This document shows, one piece after another, positions 10,364 through 18,755 of a stretch of DNA of 64,000 bases. The DNA lies in the NCBI RefSeq assembly GCF_001748225.1, contig NZ_BDFE01000017.1, positions 372,001 to 436,000 on the forward strand. The letters are read 5' to 3'. This DNA comes from Desulfoplanes formicivorans. Lineage in GTDB: Bacteria > Desulfobacterota > Desulfovibrionia > Desulfovibrionales > Desulfomicrobiaceae. The notes under the pieces are model-generated. The model did not search any database. It saw nothing but the letters and a program-made list of their open reading frames with translations, and had not been told where the DNA came from. Numbering within the stretch: the first letter of the stretch is position 1; each line of letters opens with the position of its first letter. A program made the translations under genes and the position numbers.

Positions 10364-11428
10364 ATGAAAAAACTGATTTTGATCATCAGCCTCACCTTGG
10401 TCACGGGAATGCTTGTTGCTGCAGGGATCTTCTTCCTGCACAAGGCAACCAGCAACGCGCCCTCGCCCCAGCCCAGGCCAGCCGCATCCAACGGGACCCG
10501 CGGGGCCATGACTGATCCCCAACGGTGGCAGATCACCCTTCAAAACCCGGTAAACAATGCTACCACCGATGGCACACAGATAACGCCCACCCTGTCCCGG
10601 GAAGCATCAAACACCACCAGTCCTGCTCCCACCGAGGACAGCCGTGTCACCCTGGATTTCATCGACGATCTGGTGGATCTGGCTCTTGAGCACTACCATC
10701 CGGCACACTCCCTGACCAATCCCGGTCCCAAGGGACGCCTGGACCTGACCAGCACAATGCTGAACATGCGTTACGGGCTTTCCCTGCAGGGCCTGGATCA
10801 GGACGGAGAGGACATGGGTGCGGTGCGCAAGGCCATTTTGGCCCACGTGCTCTCTCCCCGCACCCTGGATCTTTTGTTTCAGCTGTACGGCCAGGAATGT
10901 ATCCTGAGAGCCGACGAAAAACTGGGCCGTGTGCGCAAACCCTTTCCCGGCACATCCGGCACCCCGGTTGAAAAGCCCCTGACAACAAAACAGAAACAGG
11001 AGTTCTTTCATTTGTACGGGCAAAAACTCCGTGACATGGGCAACATCTTCCAGGCCATTGGCACGATGGACCATTTTGCCGACACCATGACCAACCATCT
11101 GCGCCTGCGCACGGAGCTCAACACGGCCTATTATACCTTCTGGCAGCTCAACGAAAGCAATGCATCAGAGGCGCGCATTGATGAGGCCGCCACGGACATC
11201 AAAAACGCGATCCTTGCCTTTGACCGGAACAAACGGGCCCTGGTGGCCAGCATCACCACCAAGGCCCATCCCCTGATGACCCGGGAAGGGGATATCCTGT
11301 ACATGGCCCAATGGGCATTTCGGCGAATCAGCACGCAATCCGTACCCATGGACATCATTGAGGCCCTGGGCAAGAACCTGACAACCCTGGGGGATGATTT
11401 TGCACGCCACGGCGATCAACTGGAGTAA
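10364..11428 (+). CDS. Membrane-anchored or secreted hypothetical protein
   Basis: A 354-residue protein that I do not recognise. The N-terminus is a clear signal/anchor (KKLILIISLTLVTGMLVAAG), then a Ser/Pro/Thr-rich linker to about residue 90. A mostly helical acidic/basic region follows, with many Leu heptads (for example around residues 210-300), suggestive of an all-alpha extracytoplasmic domain. It contains one Cys after the signal. It starts 59 bases after the phosphofructokinase gene and is followed after 3 bases by the VOC protein gene, so the two probably share a transcript. Confidence 0.75.
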   Translation: MKKLILIISLTLVTGMLVAAGIFFLHKATSNAPSPQPRPAASNGTRGAMTDPQRWQITLQNPVNNATTDGTQITPTLSREASNTTSPAPTEDSRVTLDFIDDLVDLALEHYHPAHSLTNPGPKGRLDLTSTMLNMRYGLSLQGLDQDGEDMGAVRKAILAHVLSPRTLDLLFQLYGQECILRADEKLGRVRKPFPGTSGTPVEKPLTTKQKQEFFHLYGQKLRDMGNIFQAIGTMDHFADTMTNHLRLRTELNTAYYTFWQLNESNASEARIDEAATDIKNAILAFDRNKRALVASITTKAHPLMTREGDILYMAQWAFRRISTQSVPMDIIEALGKNLTTLGDDFARHGDQLE

Positions 11429-11431
11429 GAC

Positions 11432-12016
11432 ATGATACACTATACGGGCATCAACCACCTGGCCATGGCCACCAAAGACATGGACACCACGATCCGATTC
11501 TGGAGGGATCTTCTGGAGATGCCCCTGGTCGCCGGGCTTGGCCATGAGGGCTACCGGCAATATTTTTTCTCCATCTCGGACCATGACATGATCGCCTTTT
11601 TTGAGTGGCCCCAGGTGGAAAACCTTCCCGAAAAGGACCACGGCGTTCCGGTCAAGGGACCCTTTGCCTTTGATCACATCGCCCTGGAGGTGGATGCACA
11701 AGAGGATCTGTGGCTGCTCAAGGACCGGCTGGAGGCCAACGACATCTGGGTTTCCGAGGTTGTTGACCACGGATTCATCCTGTCCATCTACACCTTTGAC
11801 CCCAACAACATCCCCATTGAATTCAGCACCCCGGTGAGGGAAGTGGATCTTCGCGCCCAACCCCAGATGCATGACAAAACGCCCACACCACGGGGCAGGG
11901 AGGGCTCCCTCCCCCGGCCCGACATGTGGAAGCAGCCAGACAGGCCCACTCCTCTCAAAGACCGCATGATCTATCCCGGTGAAGGGATGGTCTTCAGAAA
12001 ACCCATTGGCAAGTAG
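11432..12016 (+). CDS. VOC (glyoxalase/bleomycin-resistance fold) protein
   Basis: A 194-residue metal-dependent VOC-fold protein. Two beta-alpha-beta-beta-beta modules are recognisable. Likely metal ligands are His9 (GINHLAM), Glu in AFFEWP, His in FDHIALEV, and Glu in IPIEFS. After the fold (about residue 135) there is a Pro/Arg-rich tail with no known domain. The substrate is not predictable; family members include glyoxalases, dioxygenases and resistance proteins. It is probably co-transcribed with the upstream anchored hypothetical. Confidence 0.82.
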   Translation: MIHYTGINHLAMATKDMDTTIRFWRDLLEMPLVAGLGHEGYRQYFFSISDHDMIAFFEWPQVENLPEKDHGVPVKGPFAFDHIALEVDAQEDLWLLKDRLEANDIWVSEVVDHGFILSIYTFDPNNIPIEFSTPVREVDLRAQPQMHDKTPTPRGREGSLPRPDMWKQPDRPTPLKDRMIYPGEGMVFRKPIGK

Positions 12017-12026
12017 ACTCTCCCCC

Positions 12027-12794
12027 TCATGGGCCCGGCAGGGTTTCCTTCCCCCTTTCCACGGCATCCACCAGGGCCGAGACCATGTCCGTTGCTGTTC
12101 CCTGCAGAAACACATCCGTGATATCCTTGGTATAGGCGGATGGTTCCGTATTGATCTCCACCATGAAACACCCATTGTCTTTGGCCAGTGGGGGAAGCAG
12201 ACTGGCGGGCATAACCTCGCCGGTAGTGCCGATGATGAGCATGCAATCGGCCCTGCCCGCCTCTTCCCTGGAGAACTGGGCCGCCTGCTCGGGGATGGGT
12301 TCACCAAAAAACACGAAATCAGGCTTCATGACCCCGCCGCAATCCGCGCATCCAGGAGGCAGGGTTGTCAGGTCGGCCTTGATCGCTTCAATGGTTCTTC
12401 CGCACCCGGTGCAACTGAGCGTTCTGGTGGTTCCGTGATACTCGCAGACCACCCGGCTGCCGGCCTGCTGATGCAGGTTGTCAATGTTCTGGGTGATCAC
12501 CGATTTGACAATGTCCATCTGTTCCAGCCGGGCAATTCCCTGGTGGGCCCTGTTGGGTTCGGCCCTGCCCATGAAATCGTAGAAGATTTCCCGGATCGCC
12601 TTCCAGGCATCGCGCGGATGATTGTGAAAAAAGGAGATGTCCAGGCAGGCGGGATCATATCGCGACCACAGCCCGTCTGCCCCCCGAAACGGGGGAATAC
12701 CGCTTTCCACGGAAATGCCCGCTCCGGTAAAAACCACACAATGTGCCGATCTGCTCATGCGTTCGGCAACCCGTTCGATCTGATGAGTGTTCAT
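12027..12794 (-). CDS. cobB: NAD-dependent protein deacylase, Sir2 family
   Basis: A bacterial sirtuin, 255 residues, that removes acyl groups from lysines using NAD. The NAD site reads FTGAGISVESGIPPFRG (22-38) and TQNIDNLH (101-108). The catalytic base is His120 in CEYHG. Structural zinc is bound by C128-x2-C131 and C149-x2-C152. The class III desuccinylase Tyr/Arg pair is not obvious, so deacetylation is the safer guess. It is a single gene, convergent with the VOC gene 10 bases away. Confidence 0.93.
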   Translation of the reverse strand: MNTHQIERVAERMSRSAHCVVFTGAGISVESGIPPFRGADGLWSRYDPACLDISFFHNHPRDAWKAIREIFYDFMGRAEPNRAHQGIARLEQMDIVKSVITQNIDNLHQQAGSRVVCEYHGTTRTLSCTGCGRTIEAIKADLTTLPPGCADCGGVMKPDFVFFGEPIPEQAAQFSREEAGRADCMLIIGTTGEVMPASLLPPLAKDNGCFMVEINTEPSAYTKDITDVFLQGTATDMVSALVDAVERGKETLPGP

Positions 12795-13087
12795 AACGCC
12801 CTCCCTGGCAGCAGCAATCTGCGGTACAAGCTCAAGTCATTCCGTCATCCCGGATACGCCACGGATGCATACCCTGTTTTCATGAAAATCAAAACAGCAT
12901 GTCCAGCAGAACCTTTGCCCCGGCTCTGTTCTGGTCTGCCGGACAGAGTCGCCCTGTGTGCCCTCGCCCGATCCGCCATCCAGCGCACCATTCACAGGCT
13001 GGAAGGCCTGGAGTAACAGACAGGTTCCGGCCGGGCATTGTCTTTTGAGGCCGCCCACATATGAATGACCCAAGTTGCAATCACCTC
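12795..13087. other. Intergenic region with REP-like fragment
   Basis: No gene is convincing here. Around 12838-12853 there is a copy of the GTCATCCCGG-type motif that recurs at 19557 and 20480 in this window, which suggests a dispersed palindromic repeat family. The rest is plain spacer between the leftward sirtuin gene and the rightward greA promoter. Confidence 0.4.
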
Positions 13088-13116
13088 TTGACCATCGTTC
13101 ATTGATCCTCTATACA
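13088..13116 (+). promoter_or_regulatory. Sigma-70 type promoter of greA
   Basis: TTGACC at 13088-13093 and TATACA at 13111-13116 are separated by exactly 17 bases, a near-consensus housekeeping promoter. Transcription would begin near 13123, giving a leader of about 108 bases before the greA start. Confidence 0.75.
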
Positions 13117-13148
13117 TAGCATTACATCGTTGCTCATCAGAAAACCTG

Positions 13149-13190
13149 CCGCTCCTCGTCCACACGGGACGAGGAGCGGTTCTCTATTTT
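13149..13190 (+). promoter_or_regulatory. Strong hairpin in the greA leader (attenuator-like)
   Basis: A perfect 13-bp stem (CCGCTCCTCGTCC with its complement, 13149-13161 / 13167-13179) with a 5-base loop, followed by the U-rich TTCTCTATTTT. It lies between the promoter and the greA start codon, so it can terminate a share of transcripts. E. coli greA also has terminator-like leader hairpins producing the small RNA GraL; the similarity here is by position only. Confidence 0.65.
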
Positions 13191-13230
13191 CGTACATTCA
13201 GGAACGTTCAGAAAAATCGAGGTAGAAACC

Positions 13231-13716
13231 ATGGATAGCATCCCCATTTCCGTTCAAGGATTGGAAAAAGTGCACAAGGAACTTGAGGAGCTCAAAAAGG
13301 AGCGCCCTCTCGTTGTTCAGGCCATCAAGGAAGCCCGAGAAGAAGGCGACCTGCGGGAAAACGCCGGTTATGACGCAGCCAAGGAACGTCAAGGACTGCT
13401 GGAGGCCAAGATCAACTATCTTGAATCGCGGATTCCGCGTTTCAATGTCATTGATCTGGATACATTGGATGGCGATGTGGTTACCTTTGGGGCAACGGTC
13501 AAACTCGAAGATCTGGATACCGGCGAGGAAAAGACCTACACCCTGCTTGGTCCGGACGAATCCGATGTTGACCGGGGTATCATTTCTGTTCTCTCGCCCG
13601 TTGGCCAGGCCCTTTTGGGCAAGGAAGAAGGCGACGAGGTCATTGTGGACGCTCCCCGGGGCAAAATCGAATACGAAATCATATCCGTGACCTTCAAGGG
13701 ATCGGGCACCAAATAG
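13231..13716 (+). CDS. greA: Transcription elongation factor GreA
   Basis: A 161-residue secondary-channel factor that stimulates RNA polymerase to cleave backtracked transcripts. The N-terminal coiled coil (about 8-75) carries the tip motif EEGDLRENAGYDAAKE, including Asp40 and Glu43, which coordinate the cleavage Mg2+. The C-terminal FKBP-like domain (80-158) is intact. It has its own promoter, a structured leader, and a strong terminator. Confidence 0.96.
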   Translation: MDSIPISVQGLEKVHKELEELKKERPLVVQAIKEAREEGDLRENAGYDAAKERQGLLEAKINYLESRIPRFNVIDLDTLDGDVVTFGATVKLEDLDTGEEKTYTLLGPDESDVDRGIISVLSPVGQALLGKEEGDEVIVDAPRGKIEYEIISVTFKGSGTK

Positions 13717-13740
13717 CTGCTGTACAGACACCAGTGACTC

Positions 13741-13776
13741 AAGCCGGGTTTCCTGCACAGGGGAAACCCGGCTTTT
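13741..13776 (+). terminator. Intrinsic terminator of greA
   Basis: AAGCCGGGTTTCC (13741-13753) pairs perfectly with 13762-13774 across an 8-base loop and runs into a short T-tract. It lies 25 bases after the greA stop codon. Confidence 0.85.
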
Positions 13777-14004
13777 CGTGATCTGGCGAATGCCGTACTT
13801 CGGTGAAGCAGAAGGGATATCCCGGAATGGATGGCACAGGCCAAAAGGACCGTAATGTTACGAGCACTGTTCCTGCCCAAAACCCTTTGACAACCTGTTC
13901 CCGACAGGGGCAATCTCAATTGTTAGCGGTTCGGTTTTCCGATAGATACCAGCCTCAAACCTCAATCCGCCTGCACCATGCAGGCATATCCGGGAGCGGC
14001 AACC

Positions 14005-14994
14005 ATGCCCCATGTTCTGTGGACCGGGCAACAACTCTGTTACGATGCCTCGGGCAGACCCATTGATTGCCAGGGATCGGGACAGGACGCGGCAACAAGG
14101 GGAAGCCACACGTTCTCAAACCGTTTCATGCCTGAAGGAAACGGGCTTGTACGTGATCAGGCAACCGGGCTCATATGGACGCAAACAGCCAATTTCGGCC
14201 AGTTCCCCATGACCTGGCAGGATGCGCTGAACCTGGTCCGAACCATGAACAGGGACGGGTACGCCCATCACCGGGACTGGCGACTTCCCAACCGCAGGGA
14301 ATTGCGCAGCCTCATCAGCTACGGGAACAAAAACCCTGCCCTGCCCGCATCCCATCCCTTTGAAGAAGTCTTTTTGGGGTGGTACTGGTCCTCGACCACA
14401 GCAGCCATTGCCCCGGACCATGCCTGGTATGTCCATCTTGAAGGGGGGCGCATGTTCTACGGCAAAAAGGACCAGTTCGCCCTCACATGGCCTGTTTGCG
14501 GACAATCCATCAACCTGCCAAAAACCGGACAAACCCTGTGTCATGACAGCGCCGGTCGGAACATCCCCTGTACTGATTCGGGTCAGGATGGCGCGCTCCG
14601 GCAGGGATTGCCCTGGCCACATCCCCGTTTCACGCTCCAGGGGGACGTTGTTCACGACAACCTGACCGGGCTGGTCTGGCTTCGGAATGCCCGGGCGTTC
14701 CCGAAAACCATGACCTGGGAACAGGCCCTTGCAAGCGTGGCAGGCCTCACCACGGCGGGTCGATCCTGGCGGTTGCCAACCATCAACGAGCTGGAATCCC
14801 TGGTGGATGCCTCCACCTTCAGCCCGGCTTTGCCGGCCCATCATCCCTTCCTGTCGGTGCAGCAGGCCTACTGGTCGTCAACATCCAGCTTTTTTGAACC
14901 CGACTGGGCCCATGTCCTGTATCTGCACAAGGGTGCCGTGGGCGTGGGCTGGAAACCCAAACCCGAATTTCACGTCTGGCCCGTGAGCTGCTGA
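14005..14994 (+). CDS. Two-repeat DUF1566 (Lcl C-terminal fold) protein
   Basis: The protein (329 residues) contains two copies of the DUF1566 module, about residues 40-165 and 195-328. Each has the hallmarks LVRD/VHDN-x-TGLIW/VW, MTW..AL, WRLP..ELRSL/ELESLV, and the YWSST motif. The module has a C-type-lectin-like fold and is usually found on exported proteins. I chose ATG 14005 because GGGAG precedes it; an ATG at 13978 lacks a ribosome site. Neither start gives a signal peptide, and an in-frame stop lies just upstream, which is unusual for the family. Function unknown. Confidence 0.75.
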   Translation: MPHVLWTGQQLCYDASGRPIDCQGSGQDAATRGSHTFSNRFMPEGNGLVRDQATGLIWTQTANFGQFPMTWQDALNLVRTMNRDGYAHHRDWRLPNRRELRSLISYGNKNPALPASHPFEEVFLGWYWSSTTAAIAPDHAWYVHLEGGRMFYGKKDQFALTWPVCGQSINLPKTGQTLCHDSAGRNIPCTDSGQDGALRQGLPWPHPRFTLQGDVVHDNLTGLVWLRNARAFPKTMTWEQALASVAGLTTAGRSWRLPTINELESLVDASTFSPALPAHHPFLSVQQAYWSSTSSFFEPDWAHVLYLHKGAVGVGWKPKPEFHVWPVSC

Positions 14995-15090
14995 ATAACA
15001 GGGTCAATGTGCCGGATTCCCGCGTCTGCACGCCCCAGCACCATGCTGACAAACGGACAGAATCCGTTGGAGGCAACATCGTCTCTGTCC

Positions 15091-15119
15091 TTGACAGGGA
15101 GGAACGGATCACCTAGACA
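15091..15119 (+). promoter_or_regulatory. Probable trp operon promoter
   Basis: A perfect -35 TTGACA (15091-15096) is followed after 17 bases by TAGACA (15114-15119), a weaker -10. Transcription would start near 15126, about 40 bases before the first leader-peptide ATG. No clear TrpR operator is visible to me. Confidence 0.55.
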
Positions 15120-15164
15120 TTGATCCTACACATTTGAACATCGTTTTCACAGGATACTGTTATC

Positions 15165-15260
15165 ATGATCGCGCAAGTTTTCCAGACTACCCATTGTACA
15201 GCTTCCAACCTCTGGTGGTGGCACGGTTTGTCATATGGAATCCTGCGCATGCAGCGATAG
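15165..15260 (+). CDS. trpL: trp leader peptide 1 (three consecutive Trp codons)
   Basis: A 31-codon reading frame, ATG 15165 to TAG 15258-15260, preceded by AGGA at 15151-15154. Codons 17-19 are TGG-TGG-TGG (15213-15221). This is the signature of ribosome-mediated attenuation: stalling at scarce tRNA-Trp changes RNA folding downstream. GTGGC at the Trp codons can pair with GCCAC at 15286-15290, and CTGTGG at 15267-15272 can pair with CCGCAG in the terminator's left arm (15304-15309), which gives plausible alternative structures. It was not listed as a gene by length criteria and rests on codon content and context. Confidence 0.72.
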   Translation: MIAQVFQTTHCTASNLWWWHGLSYGILRMQR

Positions 15261-15297
15261 TGTTCGCTGTGGATCTCAATCAGACGCCACGCATACC

Positions 15298-15335
15298 AAG
15301 GGGCCGCAGGAGATAATCCTGCGGCCCCTTTTTTT
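15298..15335 (+). terminator. trp attenuator 1 (intrinsic terminator)
   Basis: A 14-bp stem (left arm AAGGGGCCGCAGGA, 15298-15311; right arm 15317-15330), a 5-base loop and seven T residues. It lies 37 bases after the stop of leader peptide 1, the standard attenuator arrangement. Confidence 0.85.
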
Positions 15336-15385
15336 ATAACCTCAACCCCTTGCCAACCATGACCTTCTCCCCCTTTGCCACAACC

Positions 15386-15505
15386 ATGTGCTCCACCCAA
15401 CACACGCTCTCTTCCTGCGGACGGGAACAGGCAGATGTTGTCCTGACTGCATGGCTGTGGTGGTGGCTTTTTTCCCGTGTCAGGGGAGATCCTGCTGCAT
15501 GGTGA
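15386..15505 (+). CDS. Candidate trp leader peptide 2 (Trp-Leu-Trp-Trp-Trp)
   Basis: A second Trp-rich frame, ATG 15386 to TGA 15503-15505 (39 codons). Trp codons occur at 23 and 25-27, within TGGCTGTGGTGGTGG (15452-15466), and again as the last codon. It is the only in-frame start and lacks an obvious ribosome site, so translation is less certain than for leader 1. TGGTGGTG (15458-15465) can pair with CACCACCA (15517-15524). The order TGG-TGG-TGG-C, a spacer, then ATCCTGC is shared with leader 1, suggesting a duplicated control unit. Confidence 0.5.
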   Translation: MCSTQHTLSSCGREQADVVLTAWLWWWLFSRVRGDPAAW

Positions 15506-15530
15506 CGCATCTTGCACACCACCATCATGT

Positions 15531-15572
15531 AAGCCGCCGGATTTTCCCCGTGAAAATCCGGCGGCTTTTTTT
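15531..15572 (+). terminator. trp attenuator 2 (intrinsic terminator)
   Basis: A perfect 16-bp stem, AAGCCGCCGGATTTTC at 15531-15546 with its complement at 15552-15567, then seven T residues. It is 84 bases before trpE and 25 bases after the second Trp-rich frame. Confidence 0.88.
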
Positions 15573-15656
15573 GCAAACCAGTCAAACCCCGACAAAATCA
15601 ACTCACACTGTTCAACGCCTTTAACGGCAAACCAATTGGAATCTTACGGAGAAACA

Positions 15657-17069
15657 ATGATCAATCTGGAACAACACGGTCAATGGATGCAGGCGGATAC
15701 CCAGACTCCGGTTTCCCTGTATCTCAGTCTGGTGGGGACCAAACCGGGTATTCTTCTGGAAAGTACCGAGGTGGACGGCCGCCTGGGGCGGTACAGTCTC
15801 ATGGGTTGGGACTTTCAGCTCCTGCTTGAATGCTTCAACGGCAACCTGAAGGTGACGGTCCTGGACGACCGGCTCGCTCCCCTGCAAACATTTCACGACA
15901 CCCCGTTTCTCAAGGGTATCAAAGAGCTGACACGGGAACTGAACATCATTCCTCCTGCGGAACTGAGTGAACTTCCCCCCATGACCAGATCCATCTGCGG
16001 CTATTTTGGCTACACCATGGGCGGCATCTTTGAACCGGCCCTGGCCGACCGGCTTCCACCCGAGCAGGGAGAGGCGTATTACGCCCTGCCCGGCAAGATT
16101 CTCCTCTTTGATCATCTCCATTCCAGATGCTGCTATCTGAGCATTACCAACGATCCGAATCCCGGACCTCTCTCTGCCGCGCCGGTTGAAGAAGAACCTT
16201 TGTGCGGCAGGATCACAGCCACCCCGGACAGATCAACCTTCATGGATGCCGTGACCAGGGCCAAGAAACTAATTACCCATGGCGAGGCCATTCAGATCGT
16301 GCTCTCGTCCAAACGACAATGTTCTTTTACCGGATCATCCTTTACCCTGTATCGCCGACTCCGACAGATCAACCCCTCGCCCTACACCTTTTACATCCAT
16401 TTCCCTGAAATCACCCTCATTGGATCGTCTCCCGAACTGCTGGTCAAAAGCACGGACAACCACCTGCTGCTCCGCCCCATTGCCGGCACCCGTCCCAGGG
16501 GAGCTAGCGATGAAGAGGACAAGCAACTGGCCGCAGAGATGATCGAAGACCCCAAAGAGCGGGCCGAACACGTCATGCTCGTGGATCTGGGCCGCAACGA
16601 TCTGGGCCGCATGGCCACCACCGGCAGCGTCAAGGTGACCCGGTTCATGGATGTGGAACGGTTTTCCCACGTCATGCACCTCACCTCCACCATCACCGCC
16701 GACCTCTTGCCGGGCCGGGACGCATTGGACGTCCTGACAGCCACCTTTCCGGCAGGAACCGTGAGCGGAGCCCCCAAGATCCGGGCCATGCAGATCATCG
16801 CAGACATGGAACTCCTGGAACGGGGACCCTATGCCGGGTCCATCGGCTGGATCGGGGTGGGTCAGGGACCGGTCAACCTGGACATGGGGCTGACCATCAG
16901 AACCATGTGGATCAGGGACGGGGTCCTCACCTGGCAGACCGGAGCGGGCATTGTGTTTGATTCCGAACCGGTCAGGGAATGGGAAGAATGTCAAAACAAA
17001 GCAGGGGCCCTGTTTGCGGCCATACAAACCAGTGGAGGCGGTGATGATTTTACTCGTGGACAACTTTGA
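15657..17069 (+). CDS. trpE: Anthranilate synthase component I
   Basis: Converts chorismate and ammonia to anthranilate, the first committed step of tryptophan synthesis (470 residues). The feedback-inhibition motif LLES is present at GILLESTEVDG. The chorismate-binding C-terminal half has IAGTRPRG, DLGRNDLGR and the segment TFPAGTVSGAPKIRAM. The ATG at 15657 is preceded by GGAG. An earlier in-frame opening runs back through the attenuator and is not the start. It overlaps trpG by 26 bases. Confidence 0.96.
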   Translation: MINLEQHGQWMQADTQTPVSLYLSLVGTKPGILLESTEVDGRLGRYSLMGWDFQLLLECFNGNLKVTVLDDRLAPLQTFHDTPFLKGIKELTRELNIIPPAELSELPPMTRSICGYFGYTMGGIFEPALADRLPPEQGEAYYALPGKILLFDHLHSRCCYLSITNDPNPGPLSAAPVEEEPLCGRITATPDRSTFMDAVTRAKKLITHGEAIQIVLSSKRQCSFTGSSFTLYRRLRQINPSPYTFYIHFPEITLIGSSPELLVKSTDNHLLLRPIAGTRPRGASDEEDKQLAAEMIEDPKERAEHVMLVDLGRNDLGRMATTGSVKVTRFMDVERFSHVMHLTSTITADLLPGRDALDVLTATFPAGTVSGAPKIRAMQIIADMELLERGPYAGSIGWIGVGQGPVNLDMGLTIRTMWIRDGVLTWQTGAGIVFDSEPVREWEECQNKAGALFAAIQTSGGGDDFTRGQL

Positions 17070-17646
17070 TTCCTTTACCTTCAATCTGGTGCAGACCTTC
17101 CAGACCCAGGGATGCAATCCCCTGGTGCACAGGAACAACGAACCCGAAATCCTGGATCTGGCCACAAGCCCGGATCTGCAAGGGGTCGTCCTGTCACCCG
17201 GTCCCAGCCATCCAGTCAATGCCGGACTGTGCCTGGAGCTGCTTACCAGGCTGCCCCGTCACATCCCCGTACTTGGCGTATGCCTGGGTCACCAGATCCT
17301 GGGATATTTTGCCGGAGCCCACGTGTCCAGGGCCAACCGCATCATGCACGGCAAGACATCCACCATTGAACATACCAATACAGGCCTCTTTGCCGGCCTG
17401 CCCCAACCCATGGTCATTGGCCGCTATCATTCACTGATCGTCTTCCCGGGCACCACCAGGCTGTCCTTCACGGTCACGGCCGCTACCCAGGACGGCTCCA
17501 TCATGGGCCTTGCCTATACGAACAGACCATGGATGGGCGTTCAGTTTCATCCCGAATCCGTGCTTACCCCTGACGGCCCCCGGCTGCTGAACAATTTCAT
17601 CAGGATCTGCCAGGATCAGGCAGACGGTACAAAAAATGTGGCCTGA
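17044..17646 (+). CDS. trpG: Anthranilate synthase component II (glutamine amidotransferase)
   Basis: Supplies ammonia from glutamine to TrpE (200 residues). The class I amidotransferase triad is visible: Cys in GVCLGHQ, and His/Glu in FHPES near the C-terminus. The N-terminus MILLVDNFDSFTFNL is typical. It is not fused to trpD, unlike in enterics. A GTG three bases upstream is an alternative start. Confidence 0.96.
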   Translation: MILLVDNFDSFTFNLVQTFQTQGCNPLVHRNNEPEILDLATSPDLQGVVLSPGPSHPVNAGLCLELLTRLPRHIPVLGVCLGHQILGYFAGAHVSRANRIMHGKTSTIEHTNTGLFAGLPQPMVIGRYHSLIVFPGTTRLSFTVTAATQDGSIMGLAYTNRPWMGVQFHPESVLTPDGPRLLNNFIRICQDQADGTKNVA

Positions 17647-17670
17647 AAAAAAGGGATACAGGAAACCGAA

Positions 17671-17697
17671 CCCGTAGGGGCACGGCGCGCCGTGTCC
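17671..17697 (+). repeat. Dispersed palindromic repeat, copy 1
   Basis: CCCGTAGGGGCACGG followed by CGCGCCGTGTCC; the GGGCACGG-type arm and its complement form a hairpin. A near-identical copy lies at 20365-20390 after trpF. Both are in spacers of the same operon. This copy lacks the T-run that makes copy 2 a terminator. Confidence 0.7.
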
Positions 17698-17753
17698 GCA
17701 GATCCACAGAACCACTTCATATCATACCATACTTTCACAGACAGGAGACCACA

Positions 17754-18755
17754 ATGGCTACCACCATACATACCATTCTTGACCATCTGAAAAACGGCAA
17801 CGATCTCACGCCCCAAATGGGCAGACAGGCCTTTGGCGCCCTGCTCAGGGGAGAATTGGAACCGGCCCAGGCAGGCGCCCTGCTCCTTGGCCTGAGCATG
17901 AAGGGGGAAACCGCCGAAGAACTGGGCGAGGCCGTGAATATGGCTCTTGAGCAAGCCAGAATCATTCCGGATCTCACGGAAAAACGCATCGACACCTGCG
18001 GCACGGGCGGGGACGGCAAGAACAGTTTCAACTGCTCCACCGCAGTATCCCTGTTCCTGGCCGACATGGGCTACAAGGTGGTCAAACACGGCAACAAGGG
18101 TGTTTCCAGCAAATGCGGAAGTGCGGATATCGTCAAGGCCCTGGGCTTTCCTTTTGTGAGTTCTCCGGAAGAGGCACATGCGGAACTGGCCAAACGCAAT
18201 TTCGTATTCCTGTTCGCTCCCCAGTTCCACCCGGCTTTCAGGTACGTGGCTCCCATCCGTCAGGCATTGGGCATACGCACCCTGTTCAATCTGGTGGGCC
18301 CCCTCATCAATCCGGCCCTGCCCACCCACCAGCTCATGGGAGTTCCCTCGCCGGATTTTGCCCCCCTCATGGCCACGGTCCTGGCCAAGCGGGGCATCAA
18401 AGCGGCTGTTGTCCACGGTGCCGGGGGATTCGATGAGCTCACTCCCTGCGGGATCTGCCAGGTGATCATGGTTGCCAACGGCAAGACAACCACCTCTTCA
18501 TTCGACCCCATGCCCCTGGGCTTTGAACGGTGCGCACCCGAAGATCTGCAGTGCAGCGGACCGGAGGACGCCCTGGAAAAGCAGAAACTCATTCTGGCGG
18601 GAACCGGGCCCAAAGCCATGCAGGACATGGTTGCCCTGAATCTGGGTATGGCCATCCACATTCTGGAAGAAGGCGTATCCATGGCCGAGGCCATGCATCA
18701 GGCCCGGACCAAGGTGCATGAAGGAGTCACGGAGGTGCTTTCCCATGCCTCTTAG
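17754..18755 (+). CDS. trpD: Anthranilate phosphoribosyltransferase
   Basis: Transfers phosphoribose from PRPP to anthranilate (333 residues). PRPP/anthranilate motifs are CGTGGDGKNSFNCST and KHGNKGVSSKCGSAD, followed by the second-metal region further on. AGGAG precedes the start. It overlaps the start of trpC by 11 bases. Confidence 0.96.
   Translation: MATTIHTILDHLKNGNDLTPQMGRQAFGALLRGELEPAQAGALLLGLSMKGETAEELGEAVNMALEQARIIPDLTEKRIDTCGTGGDGKNSFNCSTAVSLFLADMGYKVVKHGNKGVSSKCGSADIVKALGFPFVSSPEEAHAELAKRNFVFLFAPQFHPAFRYVAPIRQALGIRTLFNLVGPLINPALPTHQLMGVPSPDFAPLMATVLAKRGIKAAVVHGAGGFDELTPCGICQVIMVANGKTTTSSFDPMPLGFERCAPEDLQCSGPEDALEKQKLILAGTGPKAMQDMVALNLGMAIHILEEGVSMAEAMHQARTKVHEGVTEVLSHAS

Noticed and set aside
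15134-15316. A 60-codon frame over the trp leader region
   Set aside because: It reads through the first attenuator stem in a different frame; the Trp-rich 31-codon frame explains the region better.
15336-15385. An independent promoter for the second trp leader
   Set aside because: TTGCCA near 15350 has no -10 element at 16-18 bases, so I could not support a second start.
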